From assembly GCF_900119845.1 (NCBI RefSeq), contig NZ_FPKU01000003.1:365990-429989 (forward strand): 64,000 nucleotides of DNA. Direction: 5' to 3'. A program made the translations under genes and the position numbers. Below are positions 8,030-17,065 of this stretch, one piece after another. The notes below the pieces were generated by a model. The model was not told the origin of the DNA and did no database searches. It saw only the letters and a program-made list of their open reading frames with translations. Position 1 is the first letter of the stretch; the number at the start of each line of letters is the position of its first letter. Source of the stretch: Devosia enhydra. GTDB taxonomy: Bacteria > Pseudomonadota > Alphaproteobacteria > Rhizobiales > Devosiaceae.

Positions 8030-9337
8030 TCACCGGCTGTTGTGCAGCAGGCCCTGGAACGCGCGGTAGCTGCCCTTGGGGGTGCGCTTCTGGGTCTCGT
8101 AGTCCACTTCCACCAGCCCGAAGCGAGAAGCATAGCCCTCGGCCCACTCGAAATTGTCGAGCAGCGACCAGGCGAAATAGCCCCGGAGGTCGACGCCTGC
8201 CCGGATGACGTCGAGACAGGCGCCCAGATGCTGGTCGTAGAAGTCGACGCGCCGCCGGTCGTCGGTTTCCGACATGCCGTTTTCGGTGATGTAGAGGGGC
8301 AGCTTGGTGTAGTCGCGCGCCACGCGCGTCACGAGGGTCGTCAGCCCCTCGGGATAGATTTCCCAGCCGAGGTCGGATTTGGCGAGCCCGCCCCGCTCCT
8401 GCGAAAAGCCGAGCACCGGCACGGCCGGATCGGAATAATAGAGCGAGCGCGTGTAATAGTTGATCCCCAGCCAGTCGAGCGGCGCGCCGGTGATGGCCAT
8501 GTCGCCGGCGTGGTTTTCGGGCATGTGCGGGCCCAGCATGGCGAGCACGTCGGCGGGATAGCGGCCCTTGAACAGACCGTCGAGATACCAGCGGTTGAAG
8601 ATGCCGTCGCCCAGTTCTGCCGCCTTGCGGTCGGCATCCGATCCGCTGCGCGGCTCGGTGGCCTCGAGATTGAGCACGATGCCGAGGTTCTTGACACCCT
8701 CGCCCCGCAGCGCACCCACCGCCGTGCCATGGGCGAGCAGCACATGGTGCATGGCGCGTGCGGCGGCGCGCACATCGCGCAGGCCGGGGGCGTGCTTGCC
8801 GAGGAAATGGCTGAGAAAGGCAACGCACCACGGCTCGTTGATGGTGGCGGTGGCGTGCAGCCGGTCGCCGAAATGATGGCCGATGATCTGCGCATAATCG
8901 GCAAACCAGCCGGCGATGTCGCGATTGGTCCAGCCCCCCATGTCCTGCAGCGCGCTGGGCAGATCCCAGTGATAGAGCGTCGCGAAGGGCTTGAGGCCGC
9001 GCGCCAGCATGCCGTCGATCAGCCGGTCGTAAAAGGCGAGGCCGGCGGCGTTCACCGCACCGCGACCGTCGGGCATTATGCGCGGCCAGGCAAAGGAGAA
9101 GCGATAGGCATCAAAGCCGGCATCGCGGATGAGGTCGAGATCCTCCTCCCAGCGATTGTAATGGTCGCAGGCGATGACACCCGATTCGGCGCCGCGCACA
9201 TTGCCCGGCGTCATCGAAAAGCTGTCCCAGATCGACGGACCCCGCCCGTCGGCCTGTCCCCCTTCGATCTGATAGGATGAGGTGGCGGTGCCGAAGATGA
9301 AGCCCGACCCGAATTGCGAACGATCATGGGTGAACAT
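8030..9337 (-). CDS. Beta-glucosidase, GH1
   Basis: This 435-residue cytoplasmic enzyme hydrolyses beta-linked glucosides or related disaccharides. The GH1 acid/base Glu is in TINEPW (about residue 166), the nucleophile Glu in YITENGMSE and the N-terminal barrel signature in FGTATSSYQIEGG. No signal peptide is seen. AGGAGGA lies upstream of the ATG. It is on the same strand as the agl genes, directly upstream of aglE. It extends the locus from alpha- to beta-glucosides, though the operator between it and aglE suggests separate transcription. The exact substrate cannot be told from sequence. Confidence 0.9.
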   Translation of the reverse strand: MFTHDRSQFGSGFIFGTATSSYQIEGGQADGRGPSIWDSFSMTPGNVRGAESGVIACDHYNRWEEDLDLIRDAGFDAYRFSFAWPRIMPDGRGAVNAAGLAFYDRLIDGMLARGLKPFATLYHWDLPSALQDMGGWTNRDIAGWFADYAQIIGHHFGDRLHATATINEPWCVAFLSHFLGKHAPGLRDVRAAARAMHHVLLAHGTAVGALRGEGVKNLGIVLNLEATEPRSGSDADRKAAELGDGIFNRWYLDGLFKGRYPADVLAMLGPHMPENHAGDMAITGAPLDWLGINYYTRSLYYSDPAVPVLGFSQERGGLAKSDLGWEIYPEGLTTLVTRVARDYTKLPLYITENGMSETDDRRRVDFYDQHLGACLDVIRAGVDLRGYFAWSLLDNFEWAEGYASRFGLVEVDYETQKRTPKGSYRAFQGLLHNSR

Positions 9338-9396
9338 GCTGGAAGTCCTCCTGGGGTGAGGACTTAGCAGTCGCCGCCGTCACTGTCACCGTGCCG

Positions 9397-10473
9397 TCAG
9401 GTGCGGGCGACATCCGCCATGCTGGTGAGCACGCGGCCCGCGATGGCCGCGAACGCCTCGCCCTCGGGGCCGTCCGGGTTGCCGGCCATCACCGGGGTGC
9501 CGGCATCCGAGGTCTCGCGGATGGTCATCACCAGCGGGATCTCGCCGAGGAAGGGCAGCCCCAGCCGCATCGCCGCCGTCTTCGCCCCGCCATGGCCGAA
9601 AATGTCGTAGCGGGTGCCGGTATCGGGGGCGACGAAATAGCTCATGTTCTCGACCACCCCGAGAATGGGCACATCCACCCGACGCAGCATGTCGATGGCC
9701 TTCTTGGCATCGATCAGCGCCAGATCCTGCGGGGTCGAGACGATCACCGCGCCATCGAGCGCCACCTGCTGGAAGAGCGAGATATGGATGTCGCCGGTGC
9801 CGGGTGGCAGGTCGATGACCAGCATGTCGAGCCCGCCCCAATGGGTCTCGCGCAGCAATTGCCGCAGCGCCGAGGTCGCCATCGGGCCGCGCCACACCAC
9901 CGCCTGGTCGGGGCCGAGCATCGAGCCGATCGACATGGCCTTGAGCCCATGGGCCTCATGGGGCGTGAAAATGCCGTCCGAGCGCATCGCCGGCTTGCCT
10001 TCGATGCCGAGGAGCCGCGGCACAGAGGGGCCGTAGAGATCGGCATCGAGCAGCCCCGTACGCAATCCGCGCGCCGCAAAGGCGAGCGCGAGATTGACGG
10101 CGACGGTGGATTTGCCCACCCCGCCCTTGCCCGAACCGACCGCGACGATGTGCTTGACGCCCTCGACCGGCTCGCGGCGTGGGCCGGCAGCGGGCTTCTG
10201 GGCATGAGCATGGGCCGCCTGCTGGCGGTCGGAGGTCAGCGAAACCAGCACCTTGCGGCCGGGCGCGGCCTTTTCGGCCACGGCGCGGGCGCCGTCACGG
10301 GCCGGTCCGAAGGCCGCTTCCATGCCCGGCGCCACCGAAATGGCAAAAGCCACCGCGCTTTCGGTGACGATGATGTCCGAGAGCCCGCCATAGCCCGCAA
10401 GACTGTCCCCGCCGGGGATTTCGACCGTGGACAGCGCATCCTTGATCGTCTTGGCGAGGGTTTCGTTTGCCAT
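9397..10473 (-). CDS. mrp: Mrp/ApbC-type P-loop ATPase (iron-sulfur carrier family)
   Basis: This 358-residue protein has an N-terminal MIP18/DUF59-like domain (about 1-90), a charged linker, and a deviant Walker A GSGKGGVGKST near residues 112-122. The family binds and transfers iron-sulfur clusters or acts in their assembly. The usual CxxC cluster-binding pair after the ENMSYF motif is absent: the sequence reads VAPDTGTRYD instead. The role in cluster transfer is therefore less certain for this lineage. It stands alone between the GH1 gene and transaldolase. Confidence 0.85.
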   Translation of the reverse strand: MANETLAKTIKDALSTVEIPGGDSLAGYGGLSDIIVTESAVAFAISVAPGMEAAFGPARDGARAVAEKAAPGRKVLVSLTSDRQQAAHAHAQKPAAGPRREPVEGVKHIVAVGSGKGGVGKSTVAVNLALAFAARGLRTGLLDADLYGPSVPRLLGIEGKPAMRSDGIFTPHEAHGLKAMSIGSMLGPDQAVVWRGPMATSALRQLLRETHWGGLDMLVIDLPPGTGDIHISLFQQVALDGAVIVSTPQDLALIDAKKAIDMLRRVDVPILGVVENMSYFVAPDTGTRYDIFGHGGAKTAAMRLGLPFLGEIPLVMTIRETSDAGTPVMAGNPDGPEGEAFAAIAGRVLTSMADVART

Positions 10474-10539
10474 GGGGCTTTCCCAAATCAGCGACGGCGC
10501 GACCCGTGAAGCGGGCCGCGCGGGTCTTGGAGGCGAGTC

Positions 10540-11193
10540 CTAGAGGATCGACTGGCCGGTCGACTTCCAGTCCTTGACGAAGGCTTCGAGGCCCGACTTG
10601 GTCAGGGGGTGCTCGGCGAGCTTGCGGATCACCGCCGGGGGCATGGTGGCCACGTCGGCGCCCGCCAGCGCCGCCTGGGTCACATGGTTGGGCGAGCGGA
10701 TCGAGGCGGCGAGGATCTCTGTGGAGAAGGCGTAGTTGTCGAAGATGGTGCGGATGTCTTCGATCAGGTCCATGCCGTCGAGGTTGATGTCGTCGAGCCG
10801 GCCGATGAAGGGCGACACATAGGTCGCCCCGACCTTGGCGGCCAAGAGCGCCTGATTGGCCGAAAAGCACAGGGTGACGTTGGTCTTGATGTCCCTGGTC
10901 GAGAAATACTTGGTGGCCTTGAGCCCATCCATGGTGAGGGGCAGCTTGACCACCACATTCTCGGCGATCTTTGCCAGCACTTCGCCCTCGGCGATCATGC
11001 CCTCATATTCGGTGGAGGCGACTTCGGCCGAGACCGGGCCGGGCACGATGCGGCAGATCTCGCCGATCAGTTCCTTGAAGTCGCGGCCCGCCTTGGCGAT
11101 CAGCGAGGGATTTGTCGTCACCCCGTCGAGCAGGCCCGTGGCGCTCAGCTCTTCGATTTCCTTGAAGTCACCGGTATCGACGAAGAATTTCAT
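10540..11193 (-). CDS. tal: Transaldolase / fructose-6-phosphate aldolase family
   Basis: This 217-residue enzyme belongs to the short TalC/MipB/Fsa class I aldolase family of the non-oxidative pentose phosphate pathway. [16 protein letters not shown] and GVTTNPSL open the barrel, and the Schiff-base lysine lies in VVVKLPLT (about residue 86). The start at 11193 follows GGAGGAACCC, whereas the upstream extension in the same frame is low-complexity. Whether it acts as transaldolase or as fructose-6-phosphate aldolase cannot be decided by eye. Confidence 0.88.
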   Translation of the reverse strand: MKFFVDTGDFKEIEELSATGLLDGVTTNPSLIAKAGRDFKELIGEICRIVPGPVSAEVASTEYEGMIAEGEVLAKIAENVVVKLPLTMDGLKATKYFSTRDIKTNVTLCFSANQALLAAKVGATYVSPFIGRLDDINLDGMDLIEDIRTIFDNYAFSTEILAASIRSPNHVTQAALAGADVATMPPAVIRKLAEHPLTKSGLEAFVKDWKSTGQSIL

Positions 11194-11281
11194 GGGTTCC
11201 TCCAGCGGGGGTCGGGGCCATCCTGCCCCTGATGTGCGCCTTGCCCGTGCAAGGCGCAACCCCGTTCAGCACGATGGGATA

Positions 11282-12466
11282 TCAGCGCGTCGCGGCGATG
11301 AGGTGGTCGGCGAGCTCGCCGATCCGGTCCTCGGGGATGCCGGCCACGTTGATGCGGCTGTCATTGATCATGTAGACGCCGAACTTGACCTTGAGCGCCT
11401 CCACCGTCTCCTGGGGCAGGCCCAGCAGCGAGAACATCCCCGAATGTTCGGCGATGAAATCGAAATCGGTGGCGTTCGAGCGCTCGCGGATCGCGTCGGC
11501 CAGCTTCTGGCGCAGCCGGTTCATGCGGCTGCGCATGGCCTCGAGCTCCTGCTGCCACTCGGCGCGCAGCGCGGGATCCTCGAGGATGATGCGGATGACT
11601 TCGGCGCCATGGTCGGGGGTCTGCGAGATGGTGGCGCGGATGATGTTCTGCATCTGGCTCGAGACGATCTCGGCCGCCTCGGCATCGGCGGCAATGGCGA
11701 TCGCCAGGCCGACGCGCTCGCGATAGAGCCCGAAATTCTTGCTGCCGGAGAAGGCGATCAGCGTCTCGGGCACGCTCGAGGCAATCTTGCGCACGCCATA
11801 GGCATCGGGCTCGAGCCCGTCGCCGAAGCCCAGATACGCAAGATCGATCAGCGGGAAGGCGCCGGTGCGCTTGAGGCTCTCGGCCACCTGGTCCCACTGC
11901 TGGGGCGTGAGGTTGGCGCCCGTCGGGTTGTGGCAGCAGCCATGCAGCAGCACGATGTCGTCGGGCCCCAGCCCGTCGATCACCTGCATCATGGCGGTGA
12001 AATCGACGCTGCGCGTCTCGGCGTTGAAATAGGGATAGGTGCGCGGCGAAAGGCCGCAGAATTCGGCCAGCGGCCAGTGATTGGGCCAGGTCGGGTCCGA
12101 CAGGTAGATCCGCCCGCCGGGCCGCGCGCGCGCCAGCACATTGAGCAGAACCGACAGCGCGCCGGTGCCGCCCGCCCCGTTGACAGTGCGGATGCGGGAT
12201 TTGTCGACCGTGCCGCCCAGCACGAGATCGACCACCGCGGCCGAAAAGCCCTTGTTGCCGACGACCCCGACATAGGTCTTGGTCTTGGCCGTCTCCACCA
12301 TGCGCTGCTCAGCCTTGCGCACGGCGCTCATGATCGGGGTCAGGCCCGTTTCGTCCTTGTAGACGCCCACACCCAGATCGATCTTGTCGGTGCGCGGGTC
12401 GGCGGCATATTCGGCCATCAGCACGAAGATCTTGTCGAGCGTGGCCTTCTTGAGGGTTTCGAACAT
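11282..12466 (-). CDS. Aromatic/aspartate amino-acid aminotransferase
   Basis: This 394-residue PLP enzyme of fold type I, subgroup I-alpha (AspC/TyrB), transfers amino groups between aromatic or dicarboxylic amino acids and 2-oxoglutarate. The opening LGVGVYKDETG is the family signature. The PLP lysine is at about 243 in SGSKNFGLYRER, and the phosphate- and ring-binding HNPTGANLT motif lies near 179-187. It is probably a monocistronic gene divergent from the M20 amidohydrolase. Confidence 0.88.
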   Translation of the reverse strand: MFETLKKATLDKIFVLMAEYAADPRTDKIDLGVGVYKDETGLTPIMSAVRKAEQRMVETAKTKTYVGVVGNKGFSAAVVDLVLGGTVDKSRIRTVNGAGGTGALSVLLNVLARARPGGRIYLSDPTWPNHWPLAEFCGLSPRTYPYFNAETRSVDFTAMMQVIDGLGPDDIVLLHGCCHNPTGANLTPQQWDQVAESLKRTGAFPLIDLAYLGFGDGLEPDAYGVRKIASSVPETLIAFSGSKNFGLYRERVGLAIAIAADAEAAEIVSSQMQNIIRATISQTPDHGAEVIRIILEDPALRAEWQQELEAMRSRMNRLRQKLADAIRERSNATDFDFIAEHSGMFSLLGLPQETVEALKVKFGVYMINDSRINVAGIPEDRIGELADHLIAATR

Positions 12467-12661
12467 TTCGGGCAGCTTCCGGGGACGGTCAAGGCGTGGC
12501 CTTTATAGGGACCACGCCACGATTTGCAATCGCGACTGAGGTCTAGCGAGAGCCCATCGTCACGCGACAAAAGGATACCGCCTTGCGGAACCGGCGCGGG
12601 TTGACGTTGGGGCAAGGGGCAGGCCAGACTGGATTTTTCCCAGCGCCGATCCGGTCCGTCC

Positions 12662-13828
12662 ATGCCAGTCATCAACCGCATTGCCGAATTCCACGACGAC
12701 GTCGTGGCGTGGCGACGTGATTTCCATGTCCATCCCGAACTGCTCTACGACCTGCCGCGCACCTCCGCACGCGTCGCCGAACTGTTGCAGGGCTTCGGGG
12801 TCGACGAGATCACCACCGGCGTCGGGCGCTCCGGCGTCGTCGGGCTGATCCACGGGCGCAAGCCTGGAACCCGCACCATCGGGCTGCGCGCCGACATGGA
12901 TGCGCTGCCCATCCTCGAGCGCACCGGCAAGCCCCATGCCAGCCTCACCCCGGGCAAGATGCATGCCTGCGGGCATGACGGGCACACCGCGATGCTTTTG
13001 GGTGCGGCGCGCTATCTTGCCGAAACGCGCAATTTCGAGGGCAGCGTCGCGCTCATCTTCCAGCCCGCCGAGGAAGGCGGGGCCGGCGCGCGCACCATGA
13101 TCGAGGACGGGCTGCTCGAGCGCTTCGGCATCGACGAAGTCTATGGCATGCACAACATGCCGGGCCTCACGCCGGGCAGCTTCGCCATCCGCGAGGGCGC
13201 CATCATGGCCTCGAGCGACAAGTTCACCATCACCATCGAAGGGGTGGGCGGGCACGCGGCGCGGCCGCACCTCTCCACCGATCCGGTGATCATCGCCGCC
13301 AGCATGATCACGGCACTCCAGACCATCGTGTCGCGCAACCGCGATCCGCTCTTGCCCGCCGTGCTCTCGATCACCTCGATCCACGCCGGGCAGACCTTCA
13401 ACGTCACCCCGCGCGAAGTTACCCTGCTCGGCACCATCCGCGCCCTCGACGAAGGGGTGCGCAGCTTCATGCAGGAGCGGCTCTGCGAGATGGTGCCGCT
13501 GCTCGCCGCCGGCTTTGGCGGATCGGCGACGGTGGATTACGAGATCGGCTATCCCGTCGTCGTCAACCATCGCGAGGGAACCGAACTTGCTGCGCGCGTC
13601 GCCCGCGAGGTCGCGGGCGAACGCGCCGTCGATGCCGAGACCCCGCCCAGCATGGGGGGCGAGGATTTCGCCTTCATGCTCAACCAGCGGCCGGGCGCCT
13701 TCATCTTCCTGGGCAATGGCAATACCGGGGAGCTGCACACCGACACCTATGATTTCAACGACGAGATCATCCCGGTGGGCTCGAGCTTCTGGGTGCGCCT
13801 GGTCGAGACCGCCCTGCCGATACGGTGA
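12662..13828 (+). CDS. M20 family amidohydrolase (hippurate hydrolase-like)
   Basis: This 388-residue cytoplasmic metallopeptidase-fold amidohydrolase resembles enzymes that hydrolyse N-acyl amino acids. The two-metal site is marked by CGHDGH (103-108) and AEEGGAGA (about 136), the lid domain starts near residue 180, and the C-terminal SMGGEDFAFM closes the catalytic domain. It is translationally coupled to the following membrane protein gene by a 4-base GTGA overlap. The natural substrate is unknown. Confidence 0.88.
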   Translation: MPVINRIAEFHDDVVAWRRDFHVHPELLYDLPRTSARVAELLQGFGVDEITTGVGRSGVVGLIHGRKPGTRTIGLRADMDALPILERTGKPHASLTPGKMHACGHDGHTAMLLGAARYLAETRNFEGSVALIFQPAEEGGAGARTMIEDGLLERFGIDEVYGMHNMPGLTPGSFAIREGAIMASSDKFTITIEGVGGHAARPHLSTDPVIIAASMITALQTIVSRNRDPLLPAVLSITSIHAGQTFNVTPREVTLLGTIRALDEGVRSFMQERLCEMVPLLAAGFGGSATVDYEIGYPVVVNHREGTELAARVAREVAGERAVDAETPPSMGGEDFAFMLNQRPGAFIFLGNGNTGELHTDTYDFNDEIIPVGSSFWVRLVETALPIR

Positions 13829-14880
13829 GCGCGCTCATTGAGCCGATCAAAGGCGCGGGGCCGACGCTTCTGGCGCTTGCGATCTCGGCGACCGGTGGCG
13901 GGCTGGCCCAGGCGGCGGGCATGCCGGCGGGCTGGCTCATTGGCGGCATGATCTCAGTTGCCATCGCCGCCCTCGCGGGCGCACCCGTCGCCATGCCGGG
14001 CTGGCTGCGCGACATCGCCTTCGTGCTCGTCGGGCTGGTGATGGGCGGCAATGTCGCGCGCGACAGCCTCACCCTCATCGTGCAATGGCCCGTCACCATG
14101 CTGGCGTTGGCGATCGAGCTGGCGCTCATCATCTCGGCCACCGGCTGGGCGCTGCAGAAGCTCTTTAGGCTCGATCCGGGCACGAGCTTCATGAGCGCCT
14201 TTCCCGGCCATCTCTCCTTTGTCATGGCGATTGCCTCGGCCGGGGTGGGCAACAGCCGGCAGATCGCCATCATCCAGGTGGTGCGCATCCTGTTTCTCAC
14301 CGCCTCCGCACCCTTGGCGCTGCTGCTGTTTTCCGCGTCGGCGCCGCAGGGCCCCGTCGAGCCGCAGATGGCGATCGGCACGCTCGTCGCGGTTGGCGCC
14401 GCCTGCGCGCTCACCGGCTTCGTCTTTACCCGGCTGCGGGTTCCGGCCGGCTATGTGCTGGGGGCGATGTTCATGGCGACGACGGCGCGGCTCACCGGCA
14501 ATTTCGAGGGCGCCCTGCCCCCGGCCGTCACCATCGCCGCCTTCGTGCTCATCGGCTGCAACATCGCCATCCGCCTCAAGGGCATCACCGGCAGCGAATT
14601 CCGCGGCGCCCTGCTTGCGGGCCTCGTGGCCACCATCATCGCGGTGGGCATAACCACGGTCATGGCGATCATCTGCGCGCAGTTCGTCGACATGCCCTTC
14701 GGCCATATCTGGCTGGGGCTCTCGCCCGGTGCGCTCGAAGGCATGGGCGCGCTCGGCATCGCCATGGGGTTCGATACAGCCTTCATTGCGGCCCATCACG
14801 TCACGCGGCTTTTGATCCTCACCATCAGCATTCCGCTCGTGGTCATGCTGGTGCGCCGGCACGAGCGAAAGCGTCTGTGA
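13825..14880 (+). CDS. AbrB-family integral membrane protein
   Basis: This 351-residue polytopic membrane protein has about ten hydrophobic spans in two similar halves, each with a GxxxG-rich segment (AAGMPAGWLIGGM and PAGYVLGAMFM). This is the AbrB duplication family of putative ammonia-monooxygenase-annotated transporters. It starts at GTG inside the stop of the M20 gene, so the two are co-translated. This suggests import or export of the M20 substrate or product. No substrate is established for the family. Confidence 0.8.
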   Translation: MSALIEPIKGAGPTLLALAISATGGGLAQAAGMPAGWLIGGMISVAIAALAGAPVAMPGWLRDIAFVLVGLVMGGNVARDSLTLIVQWPVTMLALAIELALIISATGWALQKLFRLDPGTSFMSAFPGHLSFVMAIASAGVGNSRQIAIIQVVRILFLTASAPLALLLFSASAPQGPVEPQMAIGTLVAVGAACALTGFVFTRLRVPAGYVLGAMFMATTARLTGNFEGALPPAVTIAAFVLIGCNIAIRLKGITGSEFRGALLAGLVATIIAVGITTVMAIICAQFVDMPFGHIWLGLSPGALEGMGALGIAMGFDTAFIAAHHVTRLLILTISIPLVVMLVRRHERKRL

Positions 14881-15027
14881 CGCGTTGCCTCGCAAAGCGT
14901 GAACAGCTTTCAAAGCACGCCGCGCGACCTCATATAGCGGGTGTGGCCCCTCCCGCGCGGGAACGCCGGGGCCTGCTCGCCAGTTTCAGCATCACGCCGC
15001 TCCGGCCAGATATGTGGAGAGACACTC

Positions 15028-15333
15028 ATGAGAGCACTCAAGATCGCCCTGGTTTCGGGCGTCATCGCGCTGGCCGCAGGCCCGGCGCTGGCGCAGGTGC
15101 CGTTCTGCACCGATAATCGCCCGACCTTCTCGAACCGGCCCTCGTTGGGCTTTTCGAGCGTCGACCCGATCCAGGAAAAGGCCCAGACCGACCAGATGCG
15201 CCTGCGTCGCATCGGCGTCGAAGCCATTTCGGTCGATTACTGGAACGGCTGCATCCGCGCCTGGGTCCGCCAGCCGGGGGGCGGGCAGGCCGAGGAATTC
15301 TACGATCCCAACAGCCTGCGCCGCGTCGGTTGA
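15028..15333 (+). CDS. Small exported protein of unknown function
   Basis: A 101-residue protein opens with a clear Sec signal peptide (MRALKIALVSGVIALAAGPALAQ). The mature part of about 78 residues has two cysteines (one in the FCTDN segment, one in the WNGCIRAWVR segment) that could form a disulfide in the periplasm. The ATG at 15028 follows GGAGAG. The longer frame to 14941 lacks both a ribosome site and a signal. I do not recognise the family. It is followed 3 bases later by the convergent GH13 stop. Confidence 0.65.
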   Translation: MRALKIALVSGVIALAAGPALAQVPFCTDNRPTFSNRPSLGFSSVDPIQEKAQTDQMRLRRIGVEAISVDYWNGCIRAWVRQPGGGQAEEFYDPNSLRRVG

Positions 15334-15336
15334 CCG

Positions 15337-16974
15337 TCAGGCGTCAGTTTCGGTCGCGACCGACAGCGCCTTGCCCTCGGTCATCGCGAAGATGGCATAG
15401 CCATTGGCCCCCAGCTGCAACGCGGACCCCTCCTGCGTTGCGGCCTGCGAGAAGATGAGCTCGCCCTTGCCGCGCAGCCTGAGCGTCTGCGGCTCGGCCG
15501 AGAGGTTGAACACGCAGAGTGACTGGCTGCCCTCCGAGATCCGCCGGAAGGCCAGCACCGGCTCGGCGGTCTTGAGGAAGGCGATCTCGCCATGGCGCAA
15601 TTCGGGGCGCTGGCGGCGGAAGGCGATCGCCTCGCGATAGGCCGACAGCATGGAATCGCCGGCATTGGCCTGCGTCGCCATCGCCAGCGCGCTGTGCGGG
15701 GCCTTGACCGGCAGCCAGGGCGTGCCGGTGGTAAAGCCGTTGGGGGCCTCGCCCTCGTCCCACACCATCGGGGTGCGGCAACCGTCGCGCCCCTTGTATT
15801 CGGGCCAGAAGCGGATGCCCGGCGGGTCGGTCAGTTCCTCGAACAGCAGCTCCGCCTCGGGCAAGCCCAGTTCCTCGCCCTGATAGAGGCAGACCGAACC
15901 CTTGAGGGTCAGCAGCAGCGCGATGGCCTGCCGGCCGAGCGCTCCCGCATCGCTGGCATTGGGCGCCCAGCGCGTGATGTGGCGGATGACGTCGTGGTTG
16001 GAAAAGCTCCAGCACGGCCAGCCATCGGGCCCGGCCTTGAAGAAGGCCTCGATGCGCGAGCGGAAATGCCTGGCCGTAAAGGCCTCGCTCAGGAACTCGA
16101 AGGAATAGCACATATGCAGCTTGTCGGTGCCCGAGGTGTACTCGGCCATCAGCTGCACCGCCTTGTGGCTGTCACCCACCTCGCCCACCGTGGTGGTGCC
16201 GGGGAACTCGTCCATCAGCTGGCGTACGCGCTTGAGATAGGCGACGTTTTCCGGCTGGCTTTTCGAGAATTTGTGCTCCTGCATGTCATAGGGGTTGACC
16301 GCATAGGGCAGGTGCTCGGGCCGCCTGGCGGGCGGGTTGGAGCGCAGCTGCGCGTCGTGGAAATAATAGTTCACCGTGTCGAAGCGGAAGCCGTCGACGC
16401 CGCGCTCGAGCCAGAACCGCATCACGTCCAGCACCGCGTCCTGCACGGCGGGGTTGTGGAAGTTGAGGTCGGGCTGGCTGCCGAGGAAATTGTGCAGGTA
16501 ATATTGCCGCCGCGTGGCGTTCCACTCCCACGCCCTGCCCCCGAACACCGAGGGCCAGTTGTTGGGCGGGGACCCATCCGGCTTGGGGTCGGCCCACACA
16601 TACCAGTCGGCCCGCGCATTGGTGCGGCTCACCCGGCTCTCGCGGAACCAGGGATGATGGTCCGAGGTGTGGCTCAGCACCTGATCGATGATCACCTTGA
16701 GCCCGCGCTCATGGGCGCCCTTGATCAGGCTGTCGAAATCCTCGAGGCTGCCAAAGAGCGGATCGATATCGGTATAGTTCGAGACGTCGTAGCCCATATC
16801 CGCCTGCGGCGAGGGGAAGATGGGCGAAAGCCAGATGGCATCGATCCCGAGGCCGGCAAGATAATCGAGGCGCCGCAGGATGCCCGGCAGGTCGCCGATC
16901 CCGTCGCCATTGCTGTCCTGGAAAGATCGCGGATAGACCTGATAGATCACCGCGCCACGCCACCATTCATCCAT
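15337..16974 (-). CDS. Second alpha-glucosidase, GH13
   Basis: A 545-residue GH13 enzyme, closely similar along its length to AglA at 1159-2835. The catalytic Asp is in GFRFDTVN, the Glu in TTVGEVGDS, and FSNHDVIRH holds the third acidic residue. It starts with MDEWWRGAVIYQVYPRSF. The ATG at 16974 is preceded by GAGGAG at correct spacing, so the longer frame is rejected. It lies outside the agl cluster, behind a 2-hydroxyacid dehydrogenase on the same strand, and no AAAACGTTTT site is visible upstream. It may therefore be controlled differently. Confidence 0.88.
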   Translation of the reverse strand: MDEWWRGAVIYQVYPRSFQDSNGDGIGDLPGILRRLDYLAGLGIDAIWLSPIFPSPQADMGYDVSNYTDIDPLFGSLEDFDSLIKGAHERGLKVIIDQVLSHTSDHHPWFRESRVSRTNARADWYVWADPKPDGSPPNNWPSVFGGRAWEWNATRRQYYLHNFLGSQPDLNFHNPAVQDAVLDVMRFWLERGVDGFRFDTVNYYFHDAQLRSNPPARRPEHLPYAVNPYDMQEHKFSKSQPENVAYLKRVRQLMDEFPGTTTVGEVGDSHKAVQLMAEYTSGTDKLHMCYSFEFLSEAFTARHFRSRIEAFFKAGPDGWPCWSFSNHDVIRHITRWAPNASDAGALGRQAIALLLTLKGSVCLYQGEELGLPEAELLFEELTDPPGIRFWPEYKGRDGCRTPMVWDEGEAPNGFTTGTPWLPVKAPHSALAMATQANAGDSMLSAYREAIAFRRQRPELRHGEIAFLKTAEPVLAFRRISEGSQSLCVFNLSAEPQTLRLRGKGELIFSQAATQEGSALQLGANGYAIFAMTEGKALSVATETDA

Positions 16975-17065
16975 GCCTGTCTCCTCTGTCGCCGCGCCAT
17001 GCCCGACATCATGCTGGGCCATGGCGCGGAGCTATTCAACAGCGCGGCGGCAAAGGCGTTCCCGG

